Positions 19,226 through 28,413 of a stretch of DNA of 64,000 nucleotides are shown here, in pieces. The notes beneath the pieces were generated by a model that was given only the letters and a program-made list of their open reading frames with translations, did no database searches and was not told the origin of the DNA. The DNA comes from Mycobacterium kyogaense (GTDB lineage: Bacteria; Actinomycetota; Actinomycetes; Mycobacteriales; Mycobacteriaceae), in NCBI RefSeq assembly GCF_003254575.1, contig NZ_QJUA01000015.1, forward strand, positions 45,881-109,880, given 5' to 3'. Within the stretch, counting starts at the first letter, position 1; every line of letters starts with the position of its first letter. The translations under genes and the position numbers were made by a program.

Positions 19226-19609
19226 ATGGCGTGGTTTCTCGCCCTGCAGGGCCCGTCCCAACCCAGCCACCAGGCGTCGGTGTACGAGTTGCAGGATCTG
19301 ACCGACGTCGACCAGCTCGCGCAGGAACTCGTCAGCGCTGTGACGCTGGATCGCGTGGTGCCGATTCCGGCGATGCTGCCGCAGAACAACCGCAAGCGTC
19401 AGAAGGTCACGCTGTACGTCCGGCCCGCGGCCTGGGCGATGTGGACCTTCTACGAGCTCAGCGACGACGACCGCCGTGCGCTGATGAAGGAGAATCCGCT
19501 CGTGCAGGCGATGCAGGCACATCAGCAGCAGCACCATCCGGGGCAGCCCGGCGCCGGCGCCCCCAACCCGTTGATGGGTCAGCCCGGTCCAGGTGCGCCC
19601 CGGCGCTGA
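19226..19609 (+). CDS. Conserved hypothetical protein (127 aa)
   Basis: This protein starts MAWFLALQGPSQPSHQASVY. A compact mixed alpha/beta part runs to about residue 90 (KVTLYVRPAAWAMWTFYELS). The tail is rich in Gln, His, Pro and Gly. AAAGGAG lies seven bases before the ATG. There is no signal peptide or membrane segment, so it is probably cytoplasmic. I do not recognise a family. It is 45 bases upstream of htpG in the same direction and may be cotranscribed with it. Confidence 0.75.
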   Translation: MAWFLALQGPSQPSHQASVYELQDLTDVDQLAQELVSAVTLDRVVPIPAMLPQNNRKRQKVTLYVRPAAWAMWTFYELSDDDRRALMKENPLVQAMQAHQQQHHPGQPGAGAPNPLMGQPGPGAPRR

Positions 19610-19654
19610 GCCCCCCACGATCACACTGCGCGGCCATCAGAAGGAGGAGACGTC

Positions 19655-21610
19655 ATGAGCGCGGATGTGGAGCAGTTCGAGTTCCAGGCCGAGGCCCGGC
19701 AGCTCTTGGATCTGATGATCCACTCGGTGTATTCGCACAAAGAATCCTTTCTGCGCGAGCTCATTTCGAACGCCTCGGATGCCCTGGACAAGCTCAGGCT
19801 CGAGGCATACCGCAACAAGGATCTCGACGTCGACACCTCGGACCTGCACATCGAGCTGGTCACCGACAAGCAGGCCCGCACCCTGACCGTGCGTGACAAC
19901 GGCATCGGGATGAGCCGCGACGAGGTGGTCGAACTCATCGGCACGCTGGCCAAGTCCGGCACCGCCCGCATGCGTCAGCAGCTGCGCGAGTCCGAGGGCG
20001 GGGACGCCGGCGATCAGCTGATCGGCCAGTTCGGCGTCGGTTTCTACTCGGTGTTCATGGTGGCCGACCGGGTCGAGTTGCTCACCCGCAAGGCGGGGGA
20101 GAGCGACGCCACCCGCTGGGAGTCCAGTGGCGACGGCACTTACACGATCGCCGCGGTCGCCGATGCGCCGCAGGGGAGCTCGGTGACGCTGCACCTCAAA
20201 CCCGCGGACGCCGAGGACGAGCTGGGTGACTACACCGCGGAGTGGACGCTGCGGAACCTGGTCAAGAAGTACTCCGACTTCATCTCCTGGCCCGTCCGCA
20301 TGCAGGTGGAGCGGCGGGTCCCTTCCGCAGAAGGCTCAGGCGGCGAGGACGCGAAAGACTCAGTCACCATCGAGACCGAGACGCTGAACTCGATGAAGGC
20401 CCTGTGGTCACGCTCCAAGGACGAGGTGACCGCCGAGGAGTACACCGAGTTCTACCGCCACATCGCCCGCGCCTGGGACGAGCCGCTCGAGGTCATCGCG
20501 ATGAAGGCCGAGGGCACGTTCGAGTACCAGGCGCTGCTGTTCATCCCGTCGCACGCGCCGTTCGACCTGTTCGACCGTGACGCGCACGTCGGTATCCAGC
20601 TCTACGTCAAGCGCGTGTTCATCATGGGCGACTGCGACGAGTTGCTGCCGCAGTACCTGCGCTTCGTCAAGGGCGTGGTGGATGCACAGGACATGTCGCT
20701 CAACGTGTCTCGCGAGATCCTGCAGCAGGACCGCCAGGTGACGGCGATACGCCGTCGGCTGACCAAGAAGGTCCTCTCGACCATTGCCGAGCTGCAGACC
20801 GAACGTCCGGAGGACTACCGCACGTTCTGGACGCAGTTCGGCCGCGTCGTGAAGGAGGGTCTGCTCTCCGACGCCGACAACCGCGACGCGCTGCTGCGGA
20901 TCGCGTCGTTCGTGTCGACGCGGGACGGCGCCGAGAGTGACCCGGAGCCCACCACGCTGGCCGGTTACGTCGAGCGCATGAAGGACGGGCAGGAGCAGAT
21001 CTTCTACGCCACCGGTGAGACGCGGGAGCAGATCCTCAAGTCGCCGCACCTGGAGGCGTTCAAGGCCAAGGGCTACGAGGTGCTGCTGCTGACGGACCCG
21101 GTCGACGAGGTCTGGGTGCAGAACGTGACCGAGTTCGACGGTAAGCCGCTGCAGTCGGTGGCCAGGGGCGAGGTGGACCTGGAATCCGACGAGGAGCGCT
21201 CGGCGCGGGAGGCCGAGCGCGAGGAGCAGGGCAGGACGTTCGCCGAGCTGATGGCCTGGTTGAAGGAGACGCTCGACGAGCACGTCAAAGAGGTGCGGCT
21301 CTCGTCGCGGCTGACCGAATCGCCGGCCTGCCTGATCACCGATGCGTTCGACATCACTCCTGCCCTGGCCCGCTTGTACAAGGCGTCGGGGCAGGAGGTG
21401 CCGGTCGCCAAGCGCATCCTCGAGCTGAACCCGGAGCACCCGCTCGTCACCGGGCTGCGTCAGGCTCATGGGGATCGTCCCGACGATCCGGCGATCGCCG
21501 AGACAGCCGAACTCCTCTATGGCACCGCACTTCTGGCCGAGGGTGGGGCGCTCGATGACCCGGCGCGCTTCGCCGATCTGCTCGCCACGCGCCTGGCGAG
21601 AACGCTCTAG
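19655..21610 (+). CDS. htpG: Molecular chaperone HtpG (bacterial Hsp90)
   Basis: This 651-residue cytoplasmic ATP-driven chaperone helps refold damaged client proteins. The N-terminal GHKL ATPase shows ELISNASDALDKLR, VRDNGIGMS and GQFGVGFYSVFMV. The middle domain carries the catalytic-loop region around SLNVSREILQQDRQV. The C-terminal dimerisation domain ends without the eukaryotic MEEVD tail. AAGGAGGAG precedes the ATG. In M. tuberculosis htpG (Rv2299c) lies elsewhere, so this placement between fas-linked genes and ldtB is a local rearrangement. No HrcA/CIRCE element is seen upstream. Confidence 0.97.
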   Translation: MSADVEQFEFQAEARQLLDLMIHSVYSHKESFLRELISNASDALDKLRLEAYRNKDLDVDTSDLHIELVTDKQARTLTVRDNGIGMSRDEVVELIGTLAKSGTARMRQQLRESEGGDAGDQLIGQFGVGFYSVFMVADRVELLTRKAGESDATRWESSGDGTYTIAAVADAPQGSSVTLHLKPADAEDELGDYTAEWTLRNLVKKYSDFISWPVRMQVERRVPSAEGSGGEDAKDSVTIETETLNSMKALWSRSKDEVTAEEYTEFYRHIARAWDEPLEVIAMKAEGTFEYQALLFIPSHAPFDLFDRDAHVGIQLYVKRVFIMGDCDELLPQYLRFVKGVVDAQDMSLNVSREILQQDRQVTAIRRRLTKKVLSTIAELQTERPEDYRTFWTQFGRVVKEGLLSDADNRDALLRIASFVSTRDGAESDPEPTTLAGYVERMKDGQEQIFYATGETREQILKSPHLEAFKAKGYEVLLLTDPVDEVWVQNVTEFDGKPLQSVARGEVDLESDEERSAREAEREEQGRTFAELMAWLKETLDEHVKEVRLSSRLTESPACLITDAFDITPALARLYKASGQEVPVAKRILELNPEHPLVTGLRQAHGDRPDDPAIAETAELLYGTALLAEGGALDDPARFADLLATRLARTL

Positions 21611-21654
21611 CACCCATCAGGCGGCGCTCCAGGCGATTCGGTTGTGCGCCAGAG

Positions 21655-22293
21655 CTATTCGGTTGCGATATCGCTGATCGGTAGGCTGAGTTCCGCCGCA
21701 GTGACGGTGACGAGCAGGCTCTTGACCGCCGAGTAGTCGAAAGCTCCGCGCATGACGGAGCCGATCGACAGGCCGTCGTAGACGGCGAGGATGCGCATGG
21801 CGGCGGCGTTGGCGTCGTCGGTGTGGAAAACGCCTGCAGCCAGGCCGCTTTCGATGATGGCCGAAGTGCGATCGAGCCAAGCCTGCATCAGGCGCGCGAC
21901 TTCGTCCCGCAGCGCCGGTCGGCGACGTCCGGCATGCCAGGCATCGATCCACAGCGCGCTCACGCGCTCCTCTTCCTCGGATACGAGCGTCGCGACGAGT
22001 AGTCGGATCGCGGCAACCGGGGACGTCTGCTCTTCGACGGGACCGAACGTCGCCTCGAGTTCGGCTTCTGCGATGCCGACGAACACCTCCGCGAGCAACG
22101 TGTCGACGGAGGGGAAGTAGTAACCGATCAGGCCGCCGGTGATGCCGAGGGCGTCCGCGATGGATCTCAGCGTGATCGATTCCAGCCCGTCGGACAGCGC
22201 CAGCGCCGTCGCGTGCTGCACGATCTCGGCGCGGCGCGCCTCGGGAGTCTTCCGCGTCCGCCGGGGTTTGACCTCGGCTCCACTTGACGGCAC
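21655..22293 (-). CDS. TetR-family transcriptional regulator of the permease-ureohydrolase operon
   Basis: This 212-residue regulator has an N-terminal TetR helix-turn-helix, ITLRSIADALGITGGLIGYYF (about residues 40-60). The helical ligand domain shows the AAGVFHTDDANAAAMRILAVYDG pattern of the TetR_C_6/BetI-like group. The GTG at 22293 gives a basic leader (KPRRTRKT). It is divergent from the permease gene. Two tandem TTGGG...CCCAA palindromes in the 67-base spacer are its probable operators and could give both autorepression and control of the operon. The ligand is likely the imported compound or its breakdown product. Confidence 0.88.
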   Translation of the reverse strand: MPSSGAEVKPRRTRKTPEARRAEIVQHATALALSDGLESITLRSIADALGITGGLIGYYFPSVDTLLAEVFVGIAEAELEATFGPVEEQTSPVAAIRLLVATLVSEEEERVSALWIDAWHAGRRRPALRDEVARLMQAWLDRTSAIIESGLAAGVFHTDDANAAAMRILAVYDGLSIGSVMRGAFDYSAVKSLLVTVTAAELSLPISDIATE

Positions 22294-22306
22294 GCCGGCG
22301 ATGGTA

Positions 22307-22346
22307 TTGGGTTACTGCCCAACAGCCAAATTGGGCGCGTGCCCAA
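22307..22346. promoter_or_regulatory. Tandem palindromic operators (TTGGGY-N4-RCCCAA, two copies)
   Basis: Two 16-base palindromes, TTGGGTTACTGCCCAA at 22307-22322 and TTGGGCGCGTGCCCAA at 22331-22346, lie 24 bases apart centre to centre. They sit between the divergent TetR and permease start codons. The second ends 14 bases before the permease ATG. The arrangement fits two TetR dimers binding nearly the same face of the helix. Binding by the adjacent TetR protein is inferred. Confidence 0.75.
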
Positions 22347-22360
22347 TAAGAGATTCGAGG

Positions 22361-23821
22361 ATGCGCGTGATCACCCCTGACATCGAGTCGAGCACCTCGA
22401 CGCTCTCCACTGCGGCTGACGAATTCGGCCGGATCGAGGCCCGCGGGATCGACTACATCCCGCCAGGCGAACGACACGGCAATCCCCGCGGGCTTTTCTT
22501 CGTATGGGCGTCGGCCAACGTCAACTTCCTCTATGTCGTACTCGGCGGACTCCTCATCCTCTTCGGCCTCTCGTTGTGGCAGGCGCTGGCCGTCATCGTG
22601 ATCGGCAACCTGTTCTGGGCGGCGATCGGATTGCTCGCCATCACCGGCCCGGTCTCGGGAAGCCCCAGCGGGGTCATCAATCGCAGCATGTTCGGCGTCG
22701 TCGGGAATCGCCTGAACATGGCGCTGCTCAACTGGCCGATCTTCATCGCGTACGAGGCGGTCAATCTCGCCCTCGGCGCTCTGGCTGGCTTCGCGCTGGC
22801 CGATCAACTGGGTTTCGCCGCCAACCCGCCGGTCAAGATCGCGATCGTCGCCGTCACGGCCGCGATCACGGTGACGATCAGTGTCTTCGGCCACGCGACC
22901 ATCGTGCGGATGAGCGGCCTGTTCACCGTCGCGCTGACGATCGTGATGGTGATGCTCGGAGTTTGCGTGCTCAATCATGCGGACTGGGGCTATGTTCCGC
23001 CGGTCGAGATCGCGCCCGCCGGTTGGGCCGTCGTGGCGACGATGACCGCGGGCGTGACCGTCATCGCGGCGGCGCCGCTGTCCTGGGGCATCAGCGCCGA
23101 CTACGCCCGATATCTGCCCGCGGACACCTCCCGACTGCAGGTCGCGACCTGGACCGCGCTCGGCGGATTCGTACCGGCGGTGTTGTTGGGTGCCGTGGGT
23201 GTGCTGGCGGGCACCGTGATCGACATGACCGACCCGCAGACCGCGCTTGCCGAGATCCTGCCGTCCTGGGCTTACTCCGCCTTCCTGCTGTTCGTGGTTC
23301 TCGGTTGCATGACCAACAACATCCTCACCATGTACAGCTCGGGACTGTGTCTTCAGGCCATCGGGGTTCCGCTGCGCCGCGCTGTCACCGTGCTGATCGA
23401 CGGTCTTCTCGGTGTGTCACTGGCGCTCTACGCGCTGTTCGTCACCAACTTCACCGACGCGTTGAGCACCACCCTCGAACTGACCGTCGTCCTACTCGGA
23501 CCGGCTATCGCGGTGTACTCCGCCGATATCCTGCTGCGCCGAAATCGTTATGACGGAGCGGAATTGAACGATGTGCTGCCGGCGGGTCCGTTCTGGTTCA
23601 GTCGAGGGTGGAACATCGCAGGGTTCTCGGCGATCGGCGCCGGAGCGTTCACCGCCGCACTGTGCGTCAACACCACGCCGTACCAGGGCCCGATCTCAGC
23701 CGCGCTCGACGGCGCGGATCTGTCCGCCCTCGTCGGCCCCCTGGTTGCCGTCGCCGTCTATGTCGCGATGACGCGTCTGCTCTATCCCGGCCACATCGTG
23801 CGCGGCGATGTGGCCGCGTGA
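22361..23821 (+). CDS. NCS1-family nucleobase/cytosine-type permease
   Basis: This 486-residue permease has about twelve membrane helices. It shows the purine-cytosine permease layout: a soluble start with GIDYIPPGERHGNPRGLFFV, helix 1 with WASANVNFLYVVLGG, GVINRSMFGVVGNRLNMALL before helix 3, and SWGISADYARYLP between later helices. The family takes up nucleobases, allantoin, hydantoins or related nitrogen compounds with H+ or Na+. The ATG at 22361 leaves a very short leader after the operators. The next gene starts inside its stop codon (GTGA). With the ureohydrolase downstream, the likely cargo is a guanidino or ureido compound. Confidence 0.88.
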   Translation: MRVITPDIESSTSTLSTAADEFGRIEARGIDYIPPGERHGNPRGLFFVWASANVNFLYVVLGGLLILFGLSLWQALAVIVIGNLFWAAIGLLAITGPVSGSPSGVINRSMFGVVGNRLNMALLNWPIFIAYEAVNLALGALAGFALADQLGFAANPPVKIAIVAVTAAITVTISVFGHATIVRMSGLFTVALTIVMVMLGVCVLNHADWGYVPPVEIAPAGWAVVATMTAGVTVIAAAPLSWGISADYARYLPADTSRLQVATWTALGGFVPAVLLGAVGVLAGTVIDMTDPQTALAEILPSWAYSAFLLFVVLGCMTNNILTMYSSGLCLQAIGVPLRRAVTVLIDGLLGVSLALYALFVTNFTDALSTTLELTVVLLGPAIAVYSADILLRRNRYDGAELNDVLPAGPFWFSRGWNIAGFSAIGAGAFTAALCVNTTPYQGPISAALDGADLSALVGPLVAVAVYVAMTRLLYPGHIVRGDVAA

Positions 23822-24597
23822 GGCCACTGCCGGTCTCGCCGAGCTGGTTCGTCGTCGCCGACTGCGGTGCGGGCGTCACCCTCATCGAGGAACCCGGGGT
23901 GGAGCCGATGCTGCGCGCCAACACGTGGTACGTGCGCGGACGACGTCGTGACGTGTTGATCGACACCGGCCTCGGGGTGTGTTCTCTGCGGGGTGCCCTG
24001 GCCGAAACCTTCGGAGGGCGTGAGCCTGTGGCAGTGCTGACGCACACGCACCTCGACCACATGGGCGGGGCCCACGAGTTCCGCCAGCGGTGGGCCCATC
24101 CCGCCGAGAAGCCCGGTCGTCCCGCCCGCGTCAGCCTCTTCGGGCCCGACCTGTGCGCGGCCCTGGGTGTGGACCGGGGCGCCGAGGGGATGTCCGGGTG
24201 GCAGCTCAACGCCGTGCCCACCAAGGAATACGACCCGTCGACGTATCAGACGAAGCCCGCGCCGAGCACCGCTGATCTGCACGACGGCGACGTCGTCGAC
24301 CTGGGGGACCGCCGGCTGGAGGTCCTGCACCTACCGGGCCACAGCCCCGGCAGCATCGCTCTCTACGACCCCGACACCCGCACGTTGTTCTCCGGCGATG
24401 TCGTCTACGACGCCGAGCTGCTCGACGACCTCGTCGGCAGCGACCGTGCGCGCTACCGCGAGTCGTTGCGCAGGCTCGCGCAGCTGGACGTGGCGACCGT
24501 TCATGCCGGGCACGAGCCCAGCTTCGACGGCGACCGGCTGCACGTCTTGATCGACGCCTACCTGAGTACCCCTACACCGGAAAGCAAGAGAAACTGA
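23818..24597 (+). CDS. MBL-fold metallo-hydrolase
   Basis: This 259-residue protein has the metallo-beta-lactamase fold with its signature THTHLDHMGG (about residues 74-83), which gives both metal sites. Later ligands are LPGHSPGSI, SGDVVYDAE (metal-bridging Asp) and HAGHEPSF. The GTG at 23818 overlaps the permease stop by four bases, implying translational coupling. The ureohydrolase ATG follows one base after its stop. The substrate could be a lactone, lactam or ester made in the same pathway; it cannot be named from sequence. Confidence 0.85.
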   Translation: MRPLPVSPSWFVVADCGAGVTLIEEPGVEPMLRANTWYVRGRRRDVLIDTGLGVCSLRGALAETFGGREPVAVLTHTHLDHMGGAHEFRQRWAHPAEKPGRPARVSLFGPDLCAALGVDRGAEGMSGWQLNAVPTKEYDPSTYQTKPAPSTADLHDGDVVDLGDRRLEVLHLPGHSPGSIALYDPDTRTLFSGDVVYDAELLDDLVGSDRARYRESLRRLAQLDVATVHAGHEPSFDGDRLHVLIDAYLSTPTPESKRN

Positions 24598-24598
24598 C

Positions 24599-25618
24599 AT
24601 GGCTCGTTACGGAACACAATTCGGACCCGACATCACCTTCCTGGGAGTTCCGCGATGCACGTGGGACGAACCCGCGACATACGCCGATGCCGACGTCGTC
24701 ATCATCGGCGCCCCCTTCGACGGTGGCACGTCTCACCGTGCAGGCACCCGCTTCGGACCGCAGTTCATGCGGCAGACCGACTACAACCCGCACGACGGAT
24801 CCCGGCCCTCGCTGGCGATGCGGGTCGACGCCCTCAGGGACGTGACGGTGTACGACGCAGGTGATGTCGAGATGTTCGCCGGTGACGCCGCGAAGTCGGT
24901 CGCCGACCTGCAGAAGGCCGTGTACACCGTCACCGCCAACGGGGCGGTACCCATCATCCTGGGCGGCGACCACACGATCGCGTGGCCGGACGCGGGCGGC
25001 GTAGCCGAACACGTCGGCACGGGCCGGGTGTCGATGATCCACTTCGACGCCCACGCCGATACCGGCGACATCGAGTTCGGCTCACTCATCGGACACGGCC
25101 AGCCGATGCGCCGTCTGATCGAATCCGGTGCCGTGCGCGGAGATCGCTTCCTGCAGATGGGGTTACGAGGCTACTGGCCGGGACCCGACACCCTGGAGTG
25201 GATGGCGCAGCAGAAGATGCGGTGCTACGAGATGACAGAGATCGTCCATCGAGGTTTCGAGACGTGCCTGACCGAAGCCTTCGGTATCGCCACGGACGAA
25301 TGCGAGGGCGTGTTCCTGTCCGTCGACGTCGACGTGTGCGACCCTGGCCACGCGCCGGGGACTGGCACTCCCGAACCGGGCGGCCTCACATCTCGACAAC
25401 TGTTGGACGCCGTCCGGCGCATCGCCTACGAACTACCGGTGGTCGGCGTGGACGTCGTCGAGGTGGCGCCACCCTACGACGTCGCGGACATCACCTCGTT
25501 CCTGGGCAATCGGATTGTCCTGGAGGTGCTTTCCGGGATGGCGCGTCGCCGTCGCGACCAGCGCGACGGCAGTGTCTGGGACCCGTCGTTGCCGCTCCTG
25601 GCCGACCGTGGCCACTAG
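24599..25618 (+). CDS. Agmatinase/guanidinobutyrase-type ureohydrolase
   Basis: This 339-residue binuclear manganese enzyme splits a guanidino compound into urea and an amine or acid. All six expected metal ligands are present: H125 in GGDHTIAWP, D150, H152 and D154 in HFDAHADTGD, and D243 and D245 in SVDVDVCDPGHAP. It ends the operon after the permease and MBL genes. Agmatine, 4-guanidinobutyrate, 3-guanidinopropionate or a ring-opened purine product are all possible; the sequence does not decide. A strong terminator follows 40 bases after the stop. Confidence 0.9.
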   Translation: MARYGTQFGPDITFLGVPRCTWDEPATYADADVVIIGAPFDGGTSHRAGTRFGPQFMRQTDYNPHDGSRPSLAMRVDALRDVTVYDAGDVEMFAGDAAKSVADLQKAVYTVTANGAVPIILGGDHTIAWPDAGGVAEHVGTGRVSMIHFDAHADTGDIEFGSLIGHGQPMRRLIESGAVRGDRFLQMGLRGYWPGPDTLEWMAQQKMRCYEMTEIVHRGFETCLTEAFGIATDECEGVFLSVDVDVCDPGHAPGTGTPEPGGLTSRQLLDAVRRIAYELPVVGVDVVEVAPPYDVADITSFLGNRIVLEVLSGMARRRRDQRDGSVWDPSLPLLADRGH

Positions 25619-25658
25619 TCGTCACGACGTAGGAGGGGAAGGCTCCCGTATCAACCAG

Positions 25659-25684
25659 AAAAGCCCCGCGTAGGCGGGGCTTTT
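25659..25684. terminator. Intrinsic terminator, symmetric, between ureohydrolase and tRNA-Lys genes
   Basis: AAAAGCCCCGC, a GTAG loop and GCGGGGCTTTT form an 11-base-pair stem with a T run in both directions. It lies between the rightward ureohydrolase operon and the leftward tRNA-Lys gene and should stop transcription from both sides. Confidence 0.9.
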
Positions 25685-25688
25685 GTGG

Positions 25689-25764
<76 letters not shown>

Positions 25765-25956
25765 GCGTGGGAGACAATAACAGGCCCGCGGCACCGGACG
25801 GAAATCGTCGAAGAATCCGCTCGTCAGGGGCGCTTCCCGATCGCAACGCCGCGTTCACGTGCGCACTCGAAACGCACCGTAGAATCGGCGTCAACAATCC
25901 TGGGAATCCGCTGTCAGTATTCCTGTCAAGAGCCTGAAGAAGAAGTGGAGCGAAGT

Positions 25957-27177
25957 ATGGCGCAGGGCAACACGGCGACGCGTGCGCGGCGCGGGCGGGC
26001 CTGGTTGGCCGCCATCGTGCTGATTCCCGCGATGGCGCTGGCGATGACAGCATGCGGCAGCGGCACCGACACCGCGGCACCTCAGGTCATCGACGAGAAG
26101 GGCACCCCGTTCGGTGACCTGCTGGTACCCAAGCTGACGTCATCGGTCAAGGACGGCGCGGTCGGGGTGAGCGTGGATTCGCCGGTGTCGGTGAGCGCCG
26201 AGTTCGGGGTGCTGGGCGCTGTGTCGATGGTGAACCAGAGCGGCAAGCCCGTGCAGGGCCGGTTGTCCGACGACGGCTTGACGTGGGAGACAGTGGAGCC
26301 GCTCGGTTACAACAAGCGCTACACGCTGACCGCGGAGTCGCTGGGTCTCGGTGGGGTCGCCAAGCGGCAGATGTCGTTCGAGACGCATTCGCCGGAGAAC
26401 CTGACGATGCCCTATGTGTTGCCCAACGAGGGCGAGGTCGTCGGCGTGGGGCAGCCGGTGGCCGTCCGGTTCGACGAGAACATCACCAATCGTCTTGCGG
26501 CGCAACGGGCGATCACGGTGAAGACCACGCCCGAGGTCGAGGGCGCCTTCTACTGGCTGAGCAATCGCGAGGTGCGGTGGCGCCCCGCGGAGTACTGGAA
26601 GCCGGGCACCAAGGTCGAGGTCGCGGTCAACACCTACGGTGTCGATCTCGGGGACGGCCTGTTCGGTCAGGAGAACGTGTCGACCTCGTTCACGATCGGT
26701 GACCAGGTCGTCACGACCGTCGACGACGACACCAAGACGTTGACGGTCAAGCGCAACGGCGAGGTCATCAAGTCGATGCCCGTGTCGATGGGTAAGAACA
26801 GCACGCCGACGAACAACGGCACCTACATCGTCGGGGACCGTCGCGCCCACATGGTGATGGACTCGTCGACCTACGGTGTCGCGGTCGAATCACCGAACGG
26901 CTATCGCACCGAGGTGGATTGGGCGACGCAGATCTCGTACAGCGGCATCTACGTGCACGCCGCTCCGTGGTCGGTGGGCAGTCAGGGCTACAGCAATGTC
27001 AGCCACGGCTGCATCAACGTGAGTACGAGCAACGGCAAGTGGTTCTACGACAACGCCAAGCGCGGCGACATCGTCGAGATCGTCAACACCGTGGGGTCGC
27101 CCCTGCCGGGGACCGACGGCCTCGGGGACTGGAACATCCCGTGGTCGCAGTGGAAGGCCGGCAACGCCAACATCTGA
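25957..27177 (+). CDS. ldtB: L,D-transpeptidase 2 (LdtMt2-like lipoprotein)
   Basis: This 406-residue lipoprotein makes 3-3 cross-links in peptidoglycan outside the cytoplasmic membrane and is the target of carbapenems. It starts with a signal peptide ending in lipobox MTAC ([12 protein letters not shown]), then two Ig-like domains, then the YkuD catalytic domain. There H334 (YVHAAPW) and Cys352 in SHGCINVS form the active site. The C-terminal [14 protein letters not shown] matches mycobacterial LdtMt2 (Rv2518c, LppS). The ATG at 25957 with GGAGCG upstream is preferred over a GTG four codons earlier. Confidence 0.95.
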   Translation: MAQGNTATRARRGRAWLAAIVLIPAMALAMTACGSGTDTAAPQVIDEKGTPFGDLLVPKLTSSVKDGAVGVSVDSPVSVSAEFGVLGAVSMVNQSGKPVQGRLSDDGLTWETVEPLGYNKRYTLTAESLGLGGVAKRQMSFETHSPENLTMPYVLPNEGEVVGVGQPVAVRFDENITNRLAAQRAITVKTTPEVEGAFYWLSNREVRWRPAEYWKPGTKVEVAVNTYGVDLGDGLFGQENVSTSFTIGDQVVTTVDDDTKTLTVKRNGEVIKSMPVSMGKNSTPTNNGTYIVGDRRAHMVMDSSTYGVAVESPNGYRTEVDWATQISYSGIYVHAAPWSVGSQGYSNVSHGCINVSTSNGKWFYDNAKRGDIVEIVNTVGSPLPGTDGLGDWNIPWSQWKAGNANI

Positions 27178-27182
27178 CGCCG

Positions 27183-27213
27183 ATCGCCCCGCCGGCCGCG
27201 CCGGCGGGGCGAT
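27183..27213 (+). terminator. Hairpin terminator after ldtB
   Basis: ATCGCCCCGCCGGC and its reverse complement form a 14-base-pair stem with a three-base loop, starting five bases after the ldtB stop. There is no T tail, as is common for mycobacterial terminators. Confidence 0.75.
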
Positions 27214-27228
27214 GGTCGTCGTACGCGG

Positions 27229-27501
27229 TCACTCGTGGGGCTGCTTCGTCTCCGGGTAGTTGGTGTAGCGAAGGATGAACGCCGCTGACGTGATGCCGGC
27301 GGCGACGCCGATGACACCCCACAGTGCGATCTGGAAGACCAGCGATCCGAACAGGAAGTCGTAGCTCAGGGTCAGGTAGAGGGCCCAGAAGACGCGATAG
27401 GCCGACCAGAAGGCCACCAGGCCGGTGCTGATGCCGATCATCAGAGCGCGCTGGCGGTCGACGCGGGTGACGTGCTGCTCGAGGGCGGCGGGGAGCTTCA
27501 T
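27229..27501 (-). CDS. Small hypothetical membrane protein (90 aa)
   Basis: This 90-residue protein has a short N-terminal part (MKLPAALEQHVTRVDRQ) followed by two membrane helices (ALMIGISTGLVAFWSAY and LFGSLVFQIALWGVIGVAAG). The C-terminus ends RYTNYPETKQPHE. The ATG at 27501 follows AAAGGA by eight bases. A longer frame to 27600 adds residues unlike a leader. I know no function. Upstream on its strand, TTTCTTGGG occurs twice (between about 27575 and 27600), possibly a regulator site. Confidence 0.7.
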   Translation of the reverse strand: MKLPAALEQHVTRVDRQRALMIGISTGLVAFWSAYRVFWALYLTLSYDFLFGSLVFQIALWGVIGVAAGITSAAFILRYTNYPETKQPHE

Positions 27502-27600
27502 GGGGGTGTCCTTTCGACGGTGTGTTTCCGCAGTCGCGGTCGAGACACAGTCAAAAGGGGAGCATGCGCTACCGATCCCAAGAAATGACCCAAGAAACAA

Positions 27601-27627
27601 GTCAGGGGCCCACGTGGGGCCCCTGAC
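27601..27627 (-). terminator. Terminator of tRNA-His
   Basis: GTCAGGGGCC and GGCCCCTGAC form a perfect stem around CACGTGG, just past the 3' end of tRNA-His. On the minus strand it is followed by a T-rich stretch (TTGTTTCTT). Confidence 0.8.
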
Positions 27628-27633
27628 CGACGG

Positions 27634-27707
27634 GGTGGCTGACGGGACTCGAACCCGCGACAGCCAGGATCACAACCTGGTGCTCTACCAACTGAACTAC
27701 AGCCACC
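27634..27707 (-). tRNA. tRNA-His(GUG)
   Basis: The minus strand shows the acceptor GTGGCTG/CAGCCAC with the extra G at position -1 opposite C73, typical of tRNA-His. The D arm is TAGTTCAGTTGGTAGAGC, the anticodon arm is CCAGG-TTGTGAT-CCTGG (anticodon GTG), and the T arm contains GGTTCGAGTCC. The genome has CCG rather than CCA after the acceptor, so CCA must be added enzymatically. Confidence 0.96.
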
Positions 27708-27734
27708 ATTGCCGCTTGCGCGGCGTCGTCGATA

Positions 27735-28370
27735 CTAGCCGGTGGATCCCCCGGGAGCCGAATCAGTTGTCGAATCCGGACCCAGGGTGGCCGCTATCGC
27801 CGCGATCTCGCTGGTCGCGGGTCCGGGCGGCGGCACGAACGCGGTTTGCCGGTAGTACTTCAGCTCGCGGATCGACTCGTGGATGTCGGCGAGCGCGCGG
27901 TGCGCCAGTCCCTTTTCCGGCTGGCCGAAGTAGATGCGGGGATACCAGCGGCGGCACAGTTCCTTGATGGAGCTGACGTCGATCATCCGGTAGTGCAGGT
28001 AGTCGTCGAGCTTGGGCATGTCCCGGGCCAGGAAGCCGCGGTCGGTGGCGATCGAGTTGCCGCACAGCGGCGCCGTCTTGGCCTGTTTGACGTGCTCGCG
28101 GATGTAGTCCAGCGCCATGGTCTCGGCGGTGGCGAGATCGATGGTCGACGTCCGGACCTCGTCGATCAGCCCCGACTTCGTGTGCATCTGGGTGACGACG
28201 TCGACCATCGACGTCAAGGCGTCCTCCTCGGCGTGGATCACCACGTCGATCCCGTCGCCCAGGATGTTGAGCTCCGAGTCGGTCACCAGGACCGCGATCT
28301 CGATGAGCCGATCTGTGCCCAAATCGAGGCCGGTCATCTCACAGTCGATCCACACCAGTTCGTCACGCAC
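27735..28370 (-). CDS. orn: Oligoribonuclease
   Basis: This 211-residue cytoplasmic 3'-5' exonuclease degrades di- to pentaribonucleotides, including pGpG from cyclic di-GMP breakdown. DEDDh motifs are visible: [13 protein letters not shown] (first Asp and Glu), [16 protein letters not shown], and [17 protein letters not shown] (His and final Asp). The GTG at 28370 matches the N-terminus of mycobacterial Orn (Rv2511). The C-terminal tail after PPPGP is disordered, as in relatives. It is divergent from the HerA-like gene across 43 bases. Confidence 0.95.
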   Translation of the reverse strand: MRDELVWIDCEMTGLDLGTDRLIEIAVLVTDSELNILGDGIDVVIHAEEDALTSMVDVVTQMHTKSGLIDEVRTSTIDLATAETMALDYIREHVKQAKTAPLCGNSIATDRGFLARDMPKLDDYLHYRMIDVSSIKELCRRWYPRIYFGQPEKGLAHRALADIHESIRELKYYRQTAFVPPPGPATSEIAAIAATLGPDSTTDSAPGGSTG

Positions 28371-28413
28371 AGCGATCCACACTAATTCCTCGCACCCCAC
28401 TAAGGTGCGACGC

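Noticed and set aside
22294..22360. Guanidine or other riboswitch upstream of the permease
   Set aside because: Only 14 bases separate the second palindrome from the start codon, so there is no room for a leader RNA.
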